A stretch of 64,000 nt of DNA from Chthoniobacterales bacterium (GCA_013821455.1 JACDGS010000001.1:1-64000), one strand, 5' to 3'; positions 26,576-36,110 are shown, numbered from the stretch's first letter. The notes: a model not told the origin generated them from the sequence alone. Made by a program: numbers and translations.

Positions 26576-27293
26576 TTACGGCGCCGGCGGCGCCGGCGGG
26601 GCCGGTGGCGTTGGCGGAGTTGGGGTCGGCGTGCCGCTGCTCTGCGAGCCCGTGTCGGTGATCTTGCGTGCGTTTTGGTAGGACATGACGAATTGCGGGT
26701 TCGTCTCCTCGAGTTGCCGGATTAGGCCGTCGATCCGGTCTTTCACGATCATATCGGCCCGGGCGAACTCCTGCCGGAGGAGTTCGGTGTGCATACTCCG
26801 TTCTCCGCGCGCCATCTTCGGGCTCGCGATGGCCAGGCGGTAGGCGTCGATGCGGGTTTGGAGCGCGGTTAGCGTCGGGGCAGTGACGCCGTAGTCGGCC
26901 AGTTGCGCGAGGACGCCGTTTGCGTCGTCGTGCACTCCCTGCGCGATGTCGTCGCGCTCGTCGTCCCGCGCTCGAGTGAAAGTGGTGTCGCTCAGATCGG
27001 CCTTGTGTTGCAAGGTCGAATTCCCTTCTGCGCTGGCATAGGCCTTGACCGCGCCGGCCACGCGCATCGCATAGCTGACCATTTGGGCTTGGAAGTTCTT
27101 TTTATCGACGGTGATGCCGGTGGTGACCGCAGACTGGGCCTGCGCCAATGAATCGATGAGCGAGACGCTATCCGAGGAGGTTTTGCTGTTGCGTGACCAG
27201 GGCGGGCACTCCCGCGAACACGGCGGCGTTCGTGGTGAGAACCTCTGCGGTGGTGCGATACATTCCGAGTTTGTTTTCCTGTCGGTCGTTCAT
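26576..27293 (-). pseudogene. Unknown helical protein with Pro-rich tail, copy 1 (frameshifted)
   Basis: The natural start is ATG 27293 (MNDRQENKLGMYRTTAEVL...) and the frame breaks near 27170, where one extra G follows CTCCTC compared with copy 2. The rest continues in another frame (LIDSLAQAQSAVTTGITVDKKNF...) to 26576. Joined, it is about 239 residues, mostly helical, with a Pro/Thr/Ala tail (GTPTPTPPTPPAPPAPPAP). The second part alone is open from 27148. No family recognised. A decayed copy lies at 31930-32651, and similarity extends about 130 bases upstream. Confidence 0.6.
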
Positions 27294-27485
27294 GACGACT
27301 GTTTCCTTTCCTTTGTTTGGTTGAGGTGCACCGCCGAGGAACCACTCGTGGCCGGAATGAGGGTCGCGGGAGGAGGTTGGCGGGGATTAATTTAGCGCGA
27401 TTAAAATCGGAAACGGGGCGGCCGCTCAAATCGAGTATTTCGACTATTCAGAATCCGGCAGCGCGGTCTCCGGACGGGAGCGCGC

Positions 27486-29132
27486 CTAACTCTCGCTGCC
27501 CGCGACGGGAACCGGCAGTGCGACGCGGAGTGATCTCGCCTGCTCCAGGTGGCGCAGGTCGAGCCCACGCGTCTCGGTGCCGTAACGTAGGAAGAGGGCG
27601 AGCGATAGGATGATCGGAATCATGATGAGCACGGCAGTGACGCCGAGGGGCGGGACCAGCGCCAGAATGCTGAGGCATTGCGCCAGCACTCCTCCCCCCT
27701 TGGTGAACATTGCAACCCAGCCCGTGGCGCGGCCGCGGATCTTAATGGGATAACTTTCCGAAGCGTAGGGAAGCAGAATGGCGATGATGCCGTTGCTTCC
27801 GATAATGAGCAGTCCTACCGGCCAGACTGGGTTGCCGCCGACGTGAGTTTCCAATTTCAGCACCCAGAGCAAGCCGAGGAGCGTGAGCGTAATGAAGGAT
27901 GTGAGGGCCCACTTACTGCTAAAACGGCTGTAAATGTAAGTACAGAGGAAGACCGTCGGGAAAGCGATCAGCGCAGATTCGGCCAGCAGCTTGCTCGAGA
28001 GGGCCATCGAATAGCCTTTCGACACGAGATCGTTAGGCATCCAAAGGAGGAGGCCGAAGTTGATCAGTCCCCACGAGAGTGCAGCGATGGTGAGGGCAGC
28101 GGTCTTGCCGATCAGCGCCGGTGTCCAGAGGCTGGCCTCTTCGGTTTCTTCCTGCGGCGGAGCAGAATGGTGACTGAATGGGACCACTTCGGATTCGTCT
28201 TCTTCGCCTGCGGTTAGTTCGTGAGTCACGGTGCCAAAACGCTTCATGACGGCGTGCGCCTCGGCGTTGCGCCCTCGCGTGAGGAGGAATTTCGCCGACT
28301 CCGGGATAAAACGTCCGAGGCCGAGAAGGATGAGCCCCGTGGGAAGGTTCATCAGCCAGAGGATGCGCCAACTGAAGATCGGCTCCAGGGTGGCGGCGAA
28401 CACGCTGGCGACAACATAGCCGCCGACGGCGCCAAGCCCGCCTACCAGCACTAATGACCAGCCGCGGTGCTTCGAGGGCATCATTTCGGCGAGCAAAGCG
28501 TAGGTCACCGGCAACATGCCGCCGGCGCCAAATCCCATGAGGAAGCACATTCCGATGTTCCAATTCAACGAAGGCATCGCGCCGCAAATGGAAGTGCCGA
28601 TGAAGACCACCGCGGACAAGAGAATCGCCGCCTTGCGACCGTAGAAATCCGCCAGGACACCCCAGAGAATCGAACCGAGAGCCGTCCCGATAAGGGCGGA
28701 GAAAGGGACGAGGGAAGCGTGAGCTTTGGTGGTTTGATATTCGCGAATCATTCCGGGGATGGTGAACCCGAGAGTGGCGGGCTTCATGACGTCGATAATC
28801 AAGGCGACGACGAGTGTCGCCATCAAGATCCAGTGGGCGCGACTAAGCGGAGCATCTTCCGGCGCCACAACGGTGACGCGCGAGCTGACCACCGCATTAT
28901 AAGCCGCTTTGCTCGGCAAGAGCCCGTAGCCGGCCGCGATGACGCCGGCAATAATCAAATACATCCCAAAGATCATGCCCGGATCCATCGGCATGCCGTA
29001 GAGCACGAAGTGGTTGGTGTGTCCCATCCAGAACATCGGGATGTGGAGGAGCACGCCGATGGTGACGGCGATACAGCCTAAGGCAAAAGCCCAGACTCCG
29101 CGGCGATCGAGAAAGACATTGGTTGTAATCAT
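27486..29132 (-). CDS. Major facilitator superfamily transporter
   Basis: A 548-residue permease with about 14 hydrophobic segments. The MFS loop signature appears as WGVLADFYGRKAAIL after helix 2 of the transporter core, and RGWSLVLVGGLGAVGG and PESAKFLLTRGRNAEAHAVM resemble the metabolite:H+ / aromatic-acid symporter branch. The first 100 residues add extra membrane helices ahead of the MFS core. The central loop is acidic (GEEDESEVV). Substrate unknown. It lies between duplicated segments, suggesting insertion. One uptake-like motif (28030) is present. Confidence 0.85.
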   Translation of the reverse strand: MITTNVFLDRRGVWAFALGCIAVTIGVLLHIPMFWMGHTNHFVLYGMPMDPGMIFGMYLIIAGVIAAGYGLLPSKAAYNAVVSSRVTVVAPEDAPLSRAHWILMATLVVALIIDVMKPATLGFTIPGMIREYQTTKAHASLVPFSALIGTALGSILWGVLADFYGRKAAILLSAVVFIGTSICGAMPSLNWNIGMCFLMGFGAGGMLPVTYALLAEMMPSKHRGWSLVLVGGLGAVGGYVVASVFAATLEPIFSWRILWLMNLPTGLILLGLGRFIPESAKFLLTRGRNAEAHAVMKRFGTVTHELTAGEEDESEVVPFSHHSAPPQEETEEASLWTPALIGKTAALTIAALSWGLINFGLLLWMPNDLVSKGYSMALSSKLLAESALIAFPTVFLCTYIYSRFSSKWALTSFITLTLLGLLWVLKLETHVGGNPVWPVGLLIIGSNGIIAILLPYASESYPIKIRGRATGWVAMFTKGGGVLAQCLSILALVPPLGVTAVLIMIPIILSLALFLRYGTETRGLDLRHLEQARSLRVALPVPVAGSES

Positions 29133-29552
29133 ATGTGCTGGTGTGGTTGCGGTCGCCCCTCCTTTCGTTACCGGCCGCTGCCACGGCCAAATCTTGGGCG
29201 ACCAAAGATTAGGCTTATGTTGTTATTGATTTCGCCGATAGTAGAAAGAAGCGGTGAAAGTGGCAACCAAAAACTTTGGAGGGCGCACTGCGCCTTGGCG
29301 TCGTGCCAAGTCTCAGCGCGGGGCTCGTCCCGTTACTCCTCTGGAAATTCACAACCACTCATCCGGGCGTGAATCTGAGCGCACGATCTGGCTGCGGAGC
29401 CGCTCAAAGGAAAAAGGCCCTCGCTCGAAATTGGCCTCCCGAGCCCGCTCGATTCCGGCGCGGTAGCTTGGGTGGAAAAGTTCGCGAGCTGGCGCGAGGG
29501 ATGGCGCGCCCCTAATCTCGAGATAGCGATACTGCTCCTTATTCTTGCGCTG

Positions 29553-29786
29553 ACGGGGGGGCCCAGCGAATCTGTTAGGCAGAAGTGGAATCGCCTTCGC
29601 CTAACGAAAAAAACTGCGGATTATTTCCTTTGCCAGCCACGCGGCGCGCGGTTTGATGCGCGACCAGACGACGGCGCAAGGCAATGTTCGGCATCGTGGT
29701 GGTGGTGGGTGTCATGCTTTTTTGCGGCGCGACTTTTCTCGCGCCGCTGCTCGCTCCGCACCAGCGGCCCGTCTGGTTTAAAGATT
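29553..29786 (+). pseudogene. 5' fragment duplicating the small membrane protein gene at 32859
   Basis: Matches 32845-33065 with gaps: both start with TGTTAGGCAGA, share an uptake motif (29599 / 32867), CATCGTGGTGGTGG, TGTCATGCTTTTTTGCGGC and CGCACCAGCGGCCCGTCTGG. Here the frame is broken and the second membrane helix is missing, so it is a remnant. The rest of 29133-29871 shows no gene I can support. Confidence 0.65.
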
Positions 29787-29871
29787 CTCTCTCATTTCGT
29801 CTTTTCCTCTAGCTACTCCACCGTCGCTCTAACAACCGTGCTTGGTATTCCTATGAAGTAGCTCTTGGAAG

Positions 29872-30372
29872 TCATTTTTTCTTTAAAGGTAGAACCCATT
29901 CTAAGTCTCTAAATGGCGAATAGGTGACCTCTGATAAATTGCAAGTCGGGTCATACATATTTTGAAAAGGCTTACCATTTACAGATACCTGCAGGTCCGC
30001 CTTGATAATGGGATTCTTGATGTCCTCTTGTTGTGGCAAATACTGTTTCAAGAATTGGACGTATTGAAACAGCATATAGGGATTGTTCACCATGACTAGT
30101 TGCTTCTCGTTCAACAATTTCTCGGGAGAATGAACGTAAACGTTTAGTGTCCGCGGATCTTCGATGGTGATGCTACCATTAGTTTCATGGTGATCCGCCA
30201 TCATCCGCCAGGAAAAGCTGCTTCCTTCGTGTGTCCACTGTAGCTCTCTCTTGTATAGCAAATGCCGCAACGGGAGCAGAATTTGGAGGGATATGTAACT
30301 AACGACTAAGCCCAGAATCCAAGGCGATGCTTTTCTAGGCATACCTTCTTTACTTACCTTCCTTCTTGTCAT
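29872..30372 (-). CDS. Gamma-carboxylase-like C-terminal protein
   Basis: A 166-residue protein with one N-terminal membrane segment (WILGLVVSYISLQILLPLRHLLY) followed by a soluble part with SFSWRMMADHHE and NGKPFQNMYDP. Human vitamin K-dependent gamma-carboxylase has a comparable W-x-MM strand and a C-terminal beta domain just after its membrane domain. Its start overlaps the stop of the HTTM gene by 4 bases, so the two genes together look like one carboxylase split in two. The sequence is clearly AT-rich compared with the surroundings. Confidence 0.65.
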   Translation of the reverse strand: MTRRKVSKEGMPRKASPWILGLVVSYISLQILLPLRHLLYKRELQWTHEGSSFSWRMMADHHETNGSITIEDPRTLNVYVHSPEKLLNEKQLVMVNNPYMLFQYVQFLKQYLPQQEDIKNPIIKADLQVSVNGKPFQNMYDPTCNLSEVTYSPFRDLEWVLPLKKK

Positions 30373-31331
30373 GTCTTAGCCAGCCTCGGCACATACTTCG
30401 ACAAAGGCCCGTTAAAAACACGCGCCATGGCATTTCTGATTAGAGGGGTTGGTAGGAACAAGATATAAGTCGAGATCATTAAGTAGGGGAACGTTTTGAT
30501 TCCCAGACCGAAGAGAAAGATGTTCAGACCGTTGAAGAGGCAGAGCCAGACAAAGGTTAACTTATAGCAGCGACCGATAACTAACAATATCCCTAACCCA
30601 AGGTCCGATAACATCCCTCCCCAACTAAGGACCACTGCCATCCATTTTGCTTGCAGAGGATAGCCCAGAAAAGAAAAGTGTTTGACTAGGTTCAGATAAA
30701 GGGGCGCGGCATAGATTAGCCAATCCGCGTTCATTTTGGCCAGGGCGCCAAAGAAGAACACGACACATATCTGGAAACGTAACAAAAATAACTCCCAATA
30801 ATCTACTTGTTCCCTTCGGGCATTTTTATTGATTAGACTATCAAGAGAAAAGGTGGAGCCGGAATGACCAAAGCACAGCAAAAATGAGAGCAGAAAAATG
30901 AGATAGTAATGATTGCTGTATACGGAGCTCTCCATGAAAAAGAAGTAGCCGAATGTCGCCGTAAAAACGATAAGAGATATGCGAGTCAATAGACCTAGCA
31001 TGATACCAACAGTCGAGATTTTCAGGACGTCAAAAATCAACCAAAGAGAAGGCTGAGAAAGAGGCTTTAATCCTAGAAGGTCGAAAAGTGGATAAGTAAA
31101 GTGGAACGAGGGTTTGATATAGGAATAAGGGAACGTCTCGCGGCTTACGACGAGAAACTCGAGACAGAGCAAGAACCCAAAAAGAAACCGAAAGATTCCC
31201 AGGGGCAGGGAATCAACGGGTTGGAATAAGTTCTCTTTAAACTTTCCCCACTTTGCCTGCGGCCCATTGCGCGCCTTTTTCCGTTTCAGAACGAAGCTGG
31301 CCTTTGGTTTTGAGCTTGTTCTCTTTTTCAT
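30369..31331 (-). CDS. HTTM (vitamin K-dependent gamma-carboxylase-like) membrane protein
   Basis: A 320-residue protein with a Lys/Arg-rich N-terminus and about eight membrane helices. Family landmarks: SLGIFR-like PLGIFRFLFG, YSNHYYLIFLLSFLLCFGHSG and FFFGALAKMNADWL, whose Lys corresponds to the proposed catalytic Lys218 of the human carboxylase. In bacteria the HTTM family's substrate is unknown. It is coupled to the following C-terminal gene by an ATGA overlap. AT-rich codon use and lack of uptake-like motifs suggest recent acquisition. Confidence 0.8.
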   Translation of the reverse strand: MKKRTSSKPKASFVLKRKKARNGPQAKWGKFKENLFQPVDSLPLGIFRFLFGFLLCLEFLVVSRETFPYSYIKPSFHFTYPLFDLLGLKPLSQPSLWLIFDVLKISTVGIMLGLLTRISLIVFTATFGYFFFMESSVYSNHYYLIFLLSFLLCFGHSGSTFSLDSLINKNARREQVDYWELFLLRFQICVVFFFGALAKMNADWLIYAAPLYLNLVKHFSFLGYPLQAKWMAVVLSWGGMLSDLGLGILLVIGRCYKLTFVWLCLFNGLNIFLFGLGIKTFPYLMISTYILFLPTPLIRNAMARVFNGPLSKYVPRLAKT

Positions 31332-31450
31332 CTCATCGGGCGGGAGGTCGCCGCAAAATTAACCGCGGTCGACAGCCTGTCGAATGTCGAGCTTTGCCTG
31401 GCCCAGTTCGGAATCGTGTGTCTTTCGACTTTGCCGACTTGTCAGCGGCC

Positions 31451-31545
31451 AAATGTTACCTGCAAGTCACCTTTTGCTCGAAGGTAAATGGTCGCTGATT
31501 GAATGTAATCGGCTCCTGATTCGATGTAAGTGGCGCTGATCCTGC
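31451..31545 (+). repeat. IS-end-like repeat, right copy
   Basis: Same order of short units as at 16583-16680: CCTGCAAGTCACC, GAAGGTAAATGGTCG, CTGATTGAATGTAATCGGCTC, CTGATTCGATGTAAGTGGCG. The middle 40 bases are identical to the left copy, and the direction is the same. Beyond it, 31546-31915 holds only a weak 78-codon open frame on the minus strand (31645-31881) with no recognisable family. I do not call a gene there. Confidence 0.6.
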
Positions 31546-31929
31546 GTAAAGTTTAACGGTGAGATCGTCTCACTCTATGCTGCAATAAACGTACGGAGAG
31601 CGCAGGCCTTGTTGCCCGCTAGTTTCGGATATTAACCGAAGTGGTTATCGCACGTCTTGAAGATGAGGTTCCGGGTCCGCTCCGTCTCGCCCGTGACGAA
31701 GGCCCCCTCCTAACGCTAACTCGAACGCACAATGGGCGATTCGGTTAGGTCGAAACTTTAGGATAGGCAATCGCTTGCACAGCGTTTTCTGAACTCCAGA
31801 AGCCAGATGCTCTGCCACCTCGTTAGCGTAGGGCGGCTGACCCGTCGAACGCGAGAACCACCTCAAGAAGTACGGTAACATCGTTTACCTGAGGCTTTCG
31901 GGGAGTTGAACTTATTTAATTATCAGGAC

Positions 31930-32651
31930 GGCGTTGCAGTGACGCGTGCACGCAACGCCGCCCCGATGACCTCGGCGTCGTTGGTGCTGGCGGTGTGCCG
32001 CCGCTGCCTTGCACGCCGGCGCCGGTGATCTTGCGCGCGTTTTTGTAGGACATGACGAATTGCGGGTTCGTCTCGTCGAATTGCCGAATCAGGCCGTCGA
32101 TCCGGTCTTTCAGAACCATGTCGGCGCGCAAGAACTCCTGCCGGAGAAGTTCGGTGTTGGTCGAGTTGGTTTTGCGCGCCATCTCCGGGCTCGCGATCGC
32201 GAGCCGGTAGGCGTCGATGCGGGTTGCAGTGCACTCAGCGTCGGGGCCGTGACGCCGTAGTCGGCCAGAGCGGCGAGGACGCCGTTGGCGTCGTCGTGCA
32301 CTTCCCGCGCGGTGTCGTCGCGCAATCCGTCCCGCGCCCGGGTGAAGTCGGTGTCGGTCAGGTCGGCCTTGTGTTGCAAGGTCGCGTTTTCTTCCGCGCT
32401 TGGCGTAGGCCTTGACCGCGCCGGCCACGCGCAAGGCGTAACTGATCGTCTGGTCGCGGAAGGTTTTCTCATCGATGGTGATGCCGGTGGGGAGACCGGG
32501 CCTGCGCCAATGGATCGATGAGCGCAATGCTATCGAGGAGGTTTTGCTGTTGCGTGACCAGGGCAGGCACTCCCGCGCACGGCGGCGTTCGTTGTGAGCA
32601 CCCCTCCGGTGGTGCGACACATTCCGAGTTTGTTTCCTGTCGGTCGTTCAT
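31930..32651 (-). pseudogene. Unknown helical protein, copy 2 (several frameshifts)
   Basis: A decayed copy of the gene at 26576-27293. Recognisable blocks in changing frames are MNDRQETN, GVPALVTQQQNLLDSIALIDPLAQA, ITIDEKTFRDQTISYALRVAGAVKA, ATLQHKADLTDTDFTRARD, and RIDAYRLAIASPEMARKTN through ETNPQFVMSYKNARKI. At least four frame changes are needed, and the Pro-rich tail is lost. It still aligns at high identity, so the duplication is not ancient. Confidence 0.65.
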
Positions 32652-32858
32652 GACGCTGTTTCTTTCCGGTTTTTAGTTGGAAGTGAACGCCAACCGAATC
32701 GCTCGTAACCCGACTTCGGAATCCCGAGCGGAGGATGGCGGAGATTAATTATGCACGATTAAAATCGGAGGAACGCTTTTCCATCAAAACAAAATTGCGC
32801 GCCGATAGGAGAGCGGTGGTTGCGTTCGGGAGTAGGGCGGCCAGCTTGTTAGGCAGAG

Positions 32859-33218
32859 ATGAATTTGCCTAACGACGAGCTTCCCCCTAACGAGAAGCGC
32901 CTGCGTCTGGTTTCGTTTGCCGCGCATGCGGCGCGCGGGCTGGTGCGCGATCAGAGCGCGCGGCGCAAGGCGATGTTCGCCATCGTGGTGGTGGCGTGTG
33001 TCATGCTTTTTTGCGGCTCGACTTTTCTCGCGCCGCTGCTCGCTCCGCACCAGCGGCCCGTCTGGTTTATTTTCTACTGGGCGGCCTGCGCCTGGCTGAC
33101 GGCGACGGCGGTGTTGCTCGCGCTTTTCGACCTATTGCTCGTCCGCACGCAAGGCCGCGCGGCGCGGCGCGCGCTCGCGGAACGATTGAAGAAAGCGGAA
33201 GCGCCTAACGATGACTAA
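32859..33218 (+). CDS. Small two-helix membrane protein
   Basis: A 119-residue protein with a charged N-terminus, two membrane helices (FAIVVVACVMLFCGSTFLAPLL and FYWAACAWLTATAVLLALFDLLLV) and a basic C-terminal helix. No family recognised. The first codons contain uptake-like motifs (32867, and a near-copy at 32884), giving Pro-Asn twice. It overlaps dgt by 8 bases. A broken partial duplicate lies at 29553-29786. Confidence 0.7.
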   Translation: MNLPNDELPPNEKRLRLVSFAAHAARGLVRDQSARRKAMFAIVVVACVMLFCGSTFLAPLLAPHQRPVWFIFYWAACAWLTATAVLLALFDLLLVRTQGRAARRALAERLKKAEAPNDD

Positions 33219-34374
33219 CGAGTTAGGTCCAGGTCCGGAAATGCCCGCGCAAGGCTGGAAGCGGCGCGAACAAATGGACGCGGATGAGCGACGCGCTCTC
33301 GCGCCTTTCGCGCAGAAGTCGGGCGACTCGCGGGGCCGCAAATTTCCTGAGCCCCGGCATCTTTACCGAACGGAATTTCAGCGCGATCGGGCGCGGATTA
33401 TTCATTCGCGGGCGTTTCGGCGGCTGGAATATAAGACGCAGGTTTTTCTCAACGGGACGGCCGATCATTTGCGGACGCGCCTGACGCATACGATCGAGGT
33501 GGCGTCGATCAGCCGAACGATCGCGCGCACGCTGGGCCTGAATGAGGATCTCGCGGAGGCGATCGCGCTCGCGCACGATCTTGGGCATTCGCCCTTTGGG
33601 CATTCCGGCGAAGAAATGCTGGCGGAATGCATGCGCCAGCACGGCGGCTTCGAGCACAACCGCCAAAGCGTGCGCGTGGTCGAGTTGCTCGAGGTGGTCT
33701 ATCCGGCTTTCCCGGGATTGAATTTGACGCGGGAAGTCCTGGAAGGATTGGAGAAACATCGCGCGCCTAACGAGGGCGAGGAGGCGCGCTCGCTTTCGCT
33801 GGAGGCGCAGGCGGCCGATCTGGCGGATGAAATTACCTATTACAGTCACGACCTCGACGACGCGCTCGATTTTGCGCTCCTCGATTCGGATCAGCTCGAT
33901 GCCAACGCGATCTGGCGGCGCAGTCACGAGCGGGTGGCGGCGCGGAATCCGGATTTGTTAGGCGCGGAGCTGCACAAGAATATTATTCGCGACATCATCG
34001 ATGCGGAGGTGCGTGATGTGGTCGCGACGAGCGCGGTGGGGATTGCGGCGGCGGCGCCGGCCGATGCGGAAGCAGTGCGGAAACATCCGAGCGCGCTGAT
34101 TATTTGCAGCGCGGAGCTGGAGGCGGCGAATCGGGAGCTGCGGAAATTTCTCTACGAGAATGTTTATTATCATCCGCGAGTGGCGGCGGTGAATCAGCGC
34201 GCGTGCGAAATGTTGCGCGCGGTTTTTGAAGGGTATCTGCGCGAGCCGGAGCGGCTCGGGGACGCGGCGGCGTTAAGGCTCGAGAGTCAGGGATTGCATC
34301 GGACGGTTTGCGATTACATCGCGGGGATGACCGATCGGTATTTGCTCGAGGAACATGCGCGACTGGTGGCGTAG
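33211..34374 (+). CDS. dgt: Deoxyguanosinetriphosphate triphosphohydrolase-like protein
   Basis: An HD-domain dNTP triphosphohydrolase that splits dNTPs to nucleosides and triphosphate. The HD metal site is spread over RLTHTIEVA, LAHDLGHSPFGHSGE (His-Asp pair) and the later Asp in YYSHDLDDALD; FEHNRQSVRV is the family's FEHNxQ motif. 387 residues, type 2 Dgt length. The start overlaps the small membrane protein gene. Three uptake-like motifs or near-copies are in or at the edges of the gene. Confidence 0.93.
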   Translation: MTNELGPGPEMPAQGWKRREQMDADERRALAPFAQKSGDSRGRKFPEPRHLYRTEFQRDRARIIHSRAFRRLEYKTQVFLNGTADHLRTRLTHTIEVASISRTIARTLGLNEDLAEAIALAHDLGHSPFGHSGEEMLAECMRQHGGFEHNRQSVRVVELLEVVYPAFPGLNLTREVLEGLEKHRAPNEGEEARSLSLEAQAADLADEITYYSHDLDDALDFALLDSDQLDANAIWRRSHERVAARNPDLLGAELHKNIIRDIIDAEVRDVVATSAVGIAAAAPADAEAVRKHPSALIICSAELEAANRELRKFLYENVYYHPRVAAVNQRACEMLRAVFEGYLREPERLGDAAALRLESQGLHRTVCDYIAGMTDRYLLEEHARLVA

Positions 34375-34375
34375 T

Positions 34376-34556
34376 CATCCTGAGCGGAGCGCAGCGGAGT
34401 CGAAGGATCCCGTGGAGGCACCGGAAGGGTGGATGCAGCCTAACGAAGCGGTGATGAGCGCGAACGTTTTCGGGAAGCCCGGAGCGATGTGCGCGAGATC
34501 GTCCAGGAAGCCCGACGGGATCCCTCGACTTCGCTGCGCTCCGCTCGGGATGACGG
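34376..34556. repeat. Dispersed intergenic palindrome, copy 3
   Basis: Left arm TCATCCTGAGCGGAGCGCAG ... GTCGAAGGATCCC, right arm GGGATCCCTCGACTTCGC ... GCTCGGGATGACGG, with an uptake-like motif (34438) between the arms. It fills most of the gap between dgt and the Lon-domain gene. A further uptake-like motif follows at 34572. Confidence 0.8.
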
Positions 34557-34610
34557 GGAGATTGATTCCGCTCGTTAGGCGATTCCGCGACTTGTTAGGT
34601 TGCGCTCGTT

Positions 34611-34713
<103 letters not shown>

Positions 34714-34716
34714 GGC

Positions 34717-35346
34717 TCAGGCGGCGGCACTGCCGCCTTCTTCGCGCAGGTATTGGATGAGGAGGCGGAGGCGTTGGTTAAGGTCGAGCGCTTCGAGGAG
34801 TTGTTGCCGCCGCGAGGCGTCGCCGATGAAGGTGGAGGCGATCAGGTCGGCGAGCATTTCCGGGTCGGACATCTCATTTAAATAGCGATCGATTTTTTCA
34901 GGGAGCTCGCGGCCCATGCTTTTTAGCTGGCCGTAGAATTCCAGGACTTTGGCGGCGAGCGCGTCGGTTTCGACGTTGAGTTTGGTGCGGGTCTTGAGCG
35001 GTTTGATGCGCGCAATGGGGTAGGGCGCTTCCTGGGTGAAGCCGCTGAATTTCACCCTCTGCATCCCTTGAAGGATAAGATCGGACGTCCCATCCTCGCG
35101 GCCGACGCAGGCTCGGATAAGCCCGATGGTGCTGACCGGGAAAAAATCTTCACTCGTCCGCCAATGATGCCGCTCCGGCCTAACGAGTGCGACGCAGAGC
35201 ATGCGATCGGCCGTGAGCGCGTGCTCGAGCATCTCGCGGAAGCGCGGCTCGAAAATGTGGAGCGGCAGAAGGGCGTTGGGAAAAAGGAGTCCGCCTGGGA
35301 GCGGCATGACAGGAACGGTTTCGGGCAGCGCTAGAGTGTGCGACAT
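34717..35346 (-). CDS. Lon substrate-binding-domain (LON/PUA-like) protein
   Basis: A 209-residue protein beginning VPVMPLPGGLLFPNALLPLHIFEPRFREM, the hallmark of the N-terminal domain of Lon protease, and lacking the ATPase and protease parts. Free-standing LON-domain proteins of this length are common and of unknown function. The C-terminal helices (MLADLIASTFIGDASRRQQLLEALDLNQRLRLL) are complete. It is probably cotranscribed with aroD, whose stop is 10 bases upstream of its start. Confidence 0.9.
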   Translation of the reverse strand: MSHTLALPETVPVMPLPGGLLFPNALLPLHIFEPRFREMLEHALTADRMLCVALVRPERHHWRTSEDFFPVSTIGLIRACVGREDGTSDLILQGMQRVKFSGFTQEAPYPIARIKPLKTRTKLNVETDALAAKVLEFYGQLKSMGRELPEKIDRYLNEMSDPEMLADLIASTFIGDASRRQQLLEALDLNQRLRLLIQYLREEGGSAAA

Positions 35347-35355
35347 CGGTGGACG

Positions 35356-36105
35356 TTACTGATTAGTATACGCGGCCCGGGTGCGGCGGAGTTGGGCGAG
35401 AGTTGGCTGGCCGGCGGCGTTGGGTTTGCCGATGGCGGCGTAATTTAGAGCCGATCCCAAGCGCAAAAACTCCCGGCGCGAGGCGACGCCGAGTTTGCCT
35501 ATGCCCATGGCGGCGATGGGAAAATGCTCCGAGCTTTCGTGAAAGAAAGTGAGGAGGCGGTCGAGCTGTGCGGCGTTGTCGGTCCGTGTGGCAATCTTAA
35601 AAATGTCCGCGCCACCCGCGATCGCGGTTTGAAGTTGCTCGCGCAAAAGTTCCGCCGTCGGCGTATCGCGGAAATCGTGGCTGGACAGGATCAACTGGAT
35701 TTTGCGATGCCGCGCTTCTGCGATGAGCGAGCGCATCGCCTGTGCGGAACGAAGTTCGAGGTCGATGCCATGCGCCTGCGGGAGAAAACGTCGCAGCAAC
35801 GCGTGGCGCGCGGAGACGTTCAGGGAGCCGCGCCCGTTTTCTGCTGGATGCCGGGCGGTGAGGATGAGTGGCGCCGGCAAAAAAGGAAGAGCGCGTTCGA
35901 TTTCGCCTAACGAATCACGCAGCGCGTCGAGACGCAGCTCGAAAAAATCAGGCGGGCGGCGCAGGCGTGTCGCGTGCGCGAGAGCGGCGCGATCCGCGAT
36001 CACACCGACGAGCCGTCCGTTATTTTTTGCCGGACCCGGCGCGATGTTATCTTGCGCCGGAGCGCGGAAATGACGAAGGCTGGAGACTTTCCGCGGCGGA
36101 TTCAT
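35356..36105 (-). CDS. aroD: 3-dehydroquinate dehydratase, type I
   Basis: Dehydrates 3-dehydroquinate in the shikimate pathway through a Schiff base. The product has the entry motif FELRLDAL, the catalytic His143 in LSSHDF and the Schiff-base Lys170 in DIFKIAT, the same positions as in E. coli AroD. The C-terminal substrate loop GKPNAAGQPTL is also present. Its start is only 5 bases from the start of the divergent sugar transferase gene, so the promoters must overlap the coding regions. Confidence 0.92.
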   Translation of the reverse strand: MNPPRKVSSLRHFRAPAQDNIAPGPAKNNGRLVGVIADRAALAHATRLRRPPDFFELRLDALRDSLGEIERALPFLPAPLILTARHPAENGRGSLNVSARHALLRRFLPQAHGIDLELRSAQAMRSLIAEARHRKIQLILSSHDFRDTPTAELLREQLQTAIAGGADIFKIATRTDNAAQLDRLLTFFHESSEHFPIAAMGIGKLGVASRREFLRLGSALNYAAIGKPNAAGQPTLAQLRRTRAAYTNQ

Positions 36106-36110
36106 TCACA

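Noticed and set aside
31645-31881. 78-residue open frame on the minus strand
   Set aside because: No family, no ribosome site, inside a stretch of scars; not enough to call a gene.
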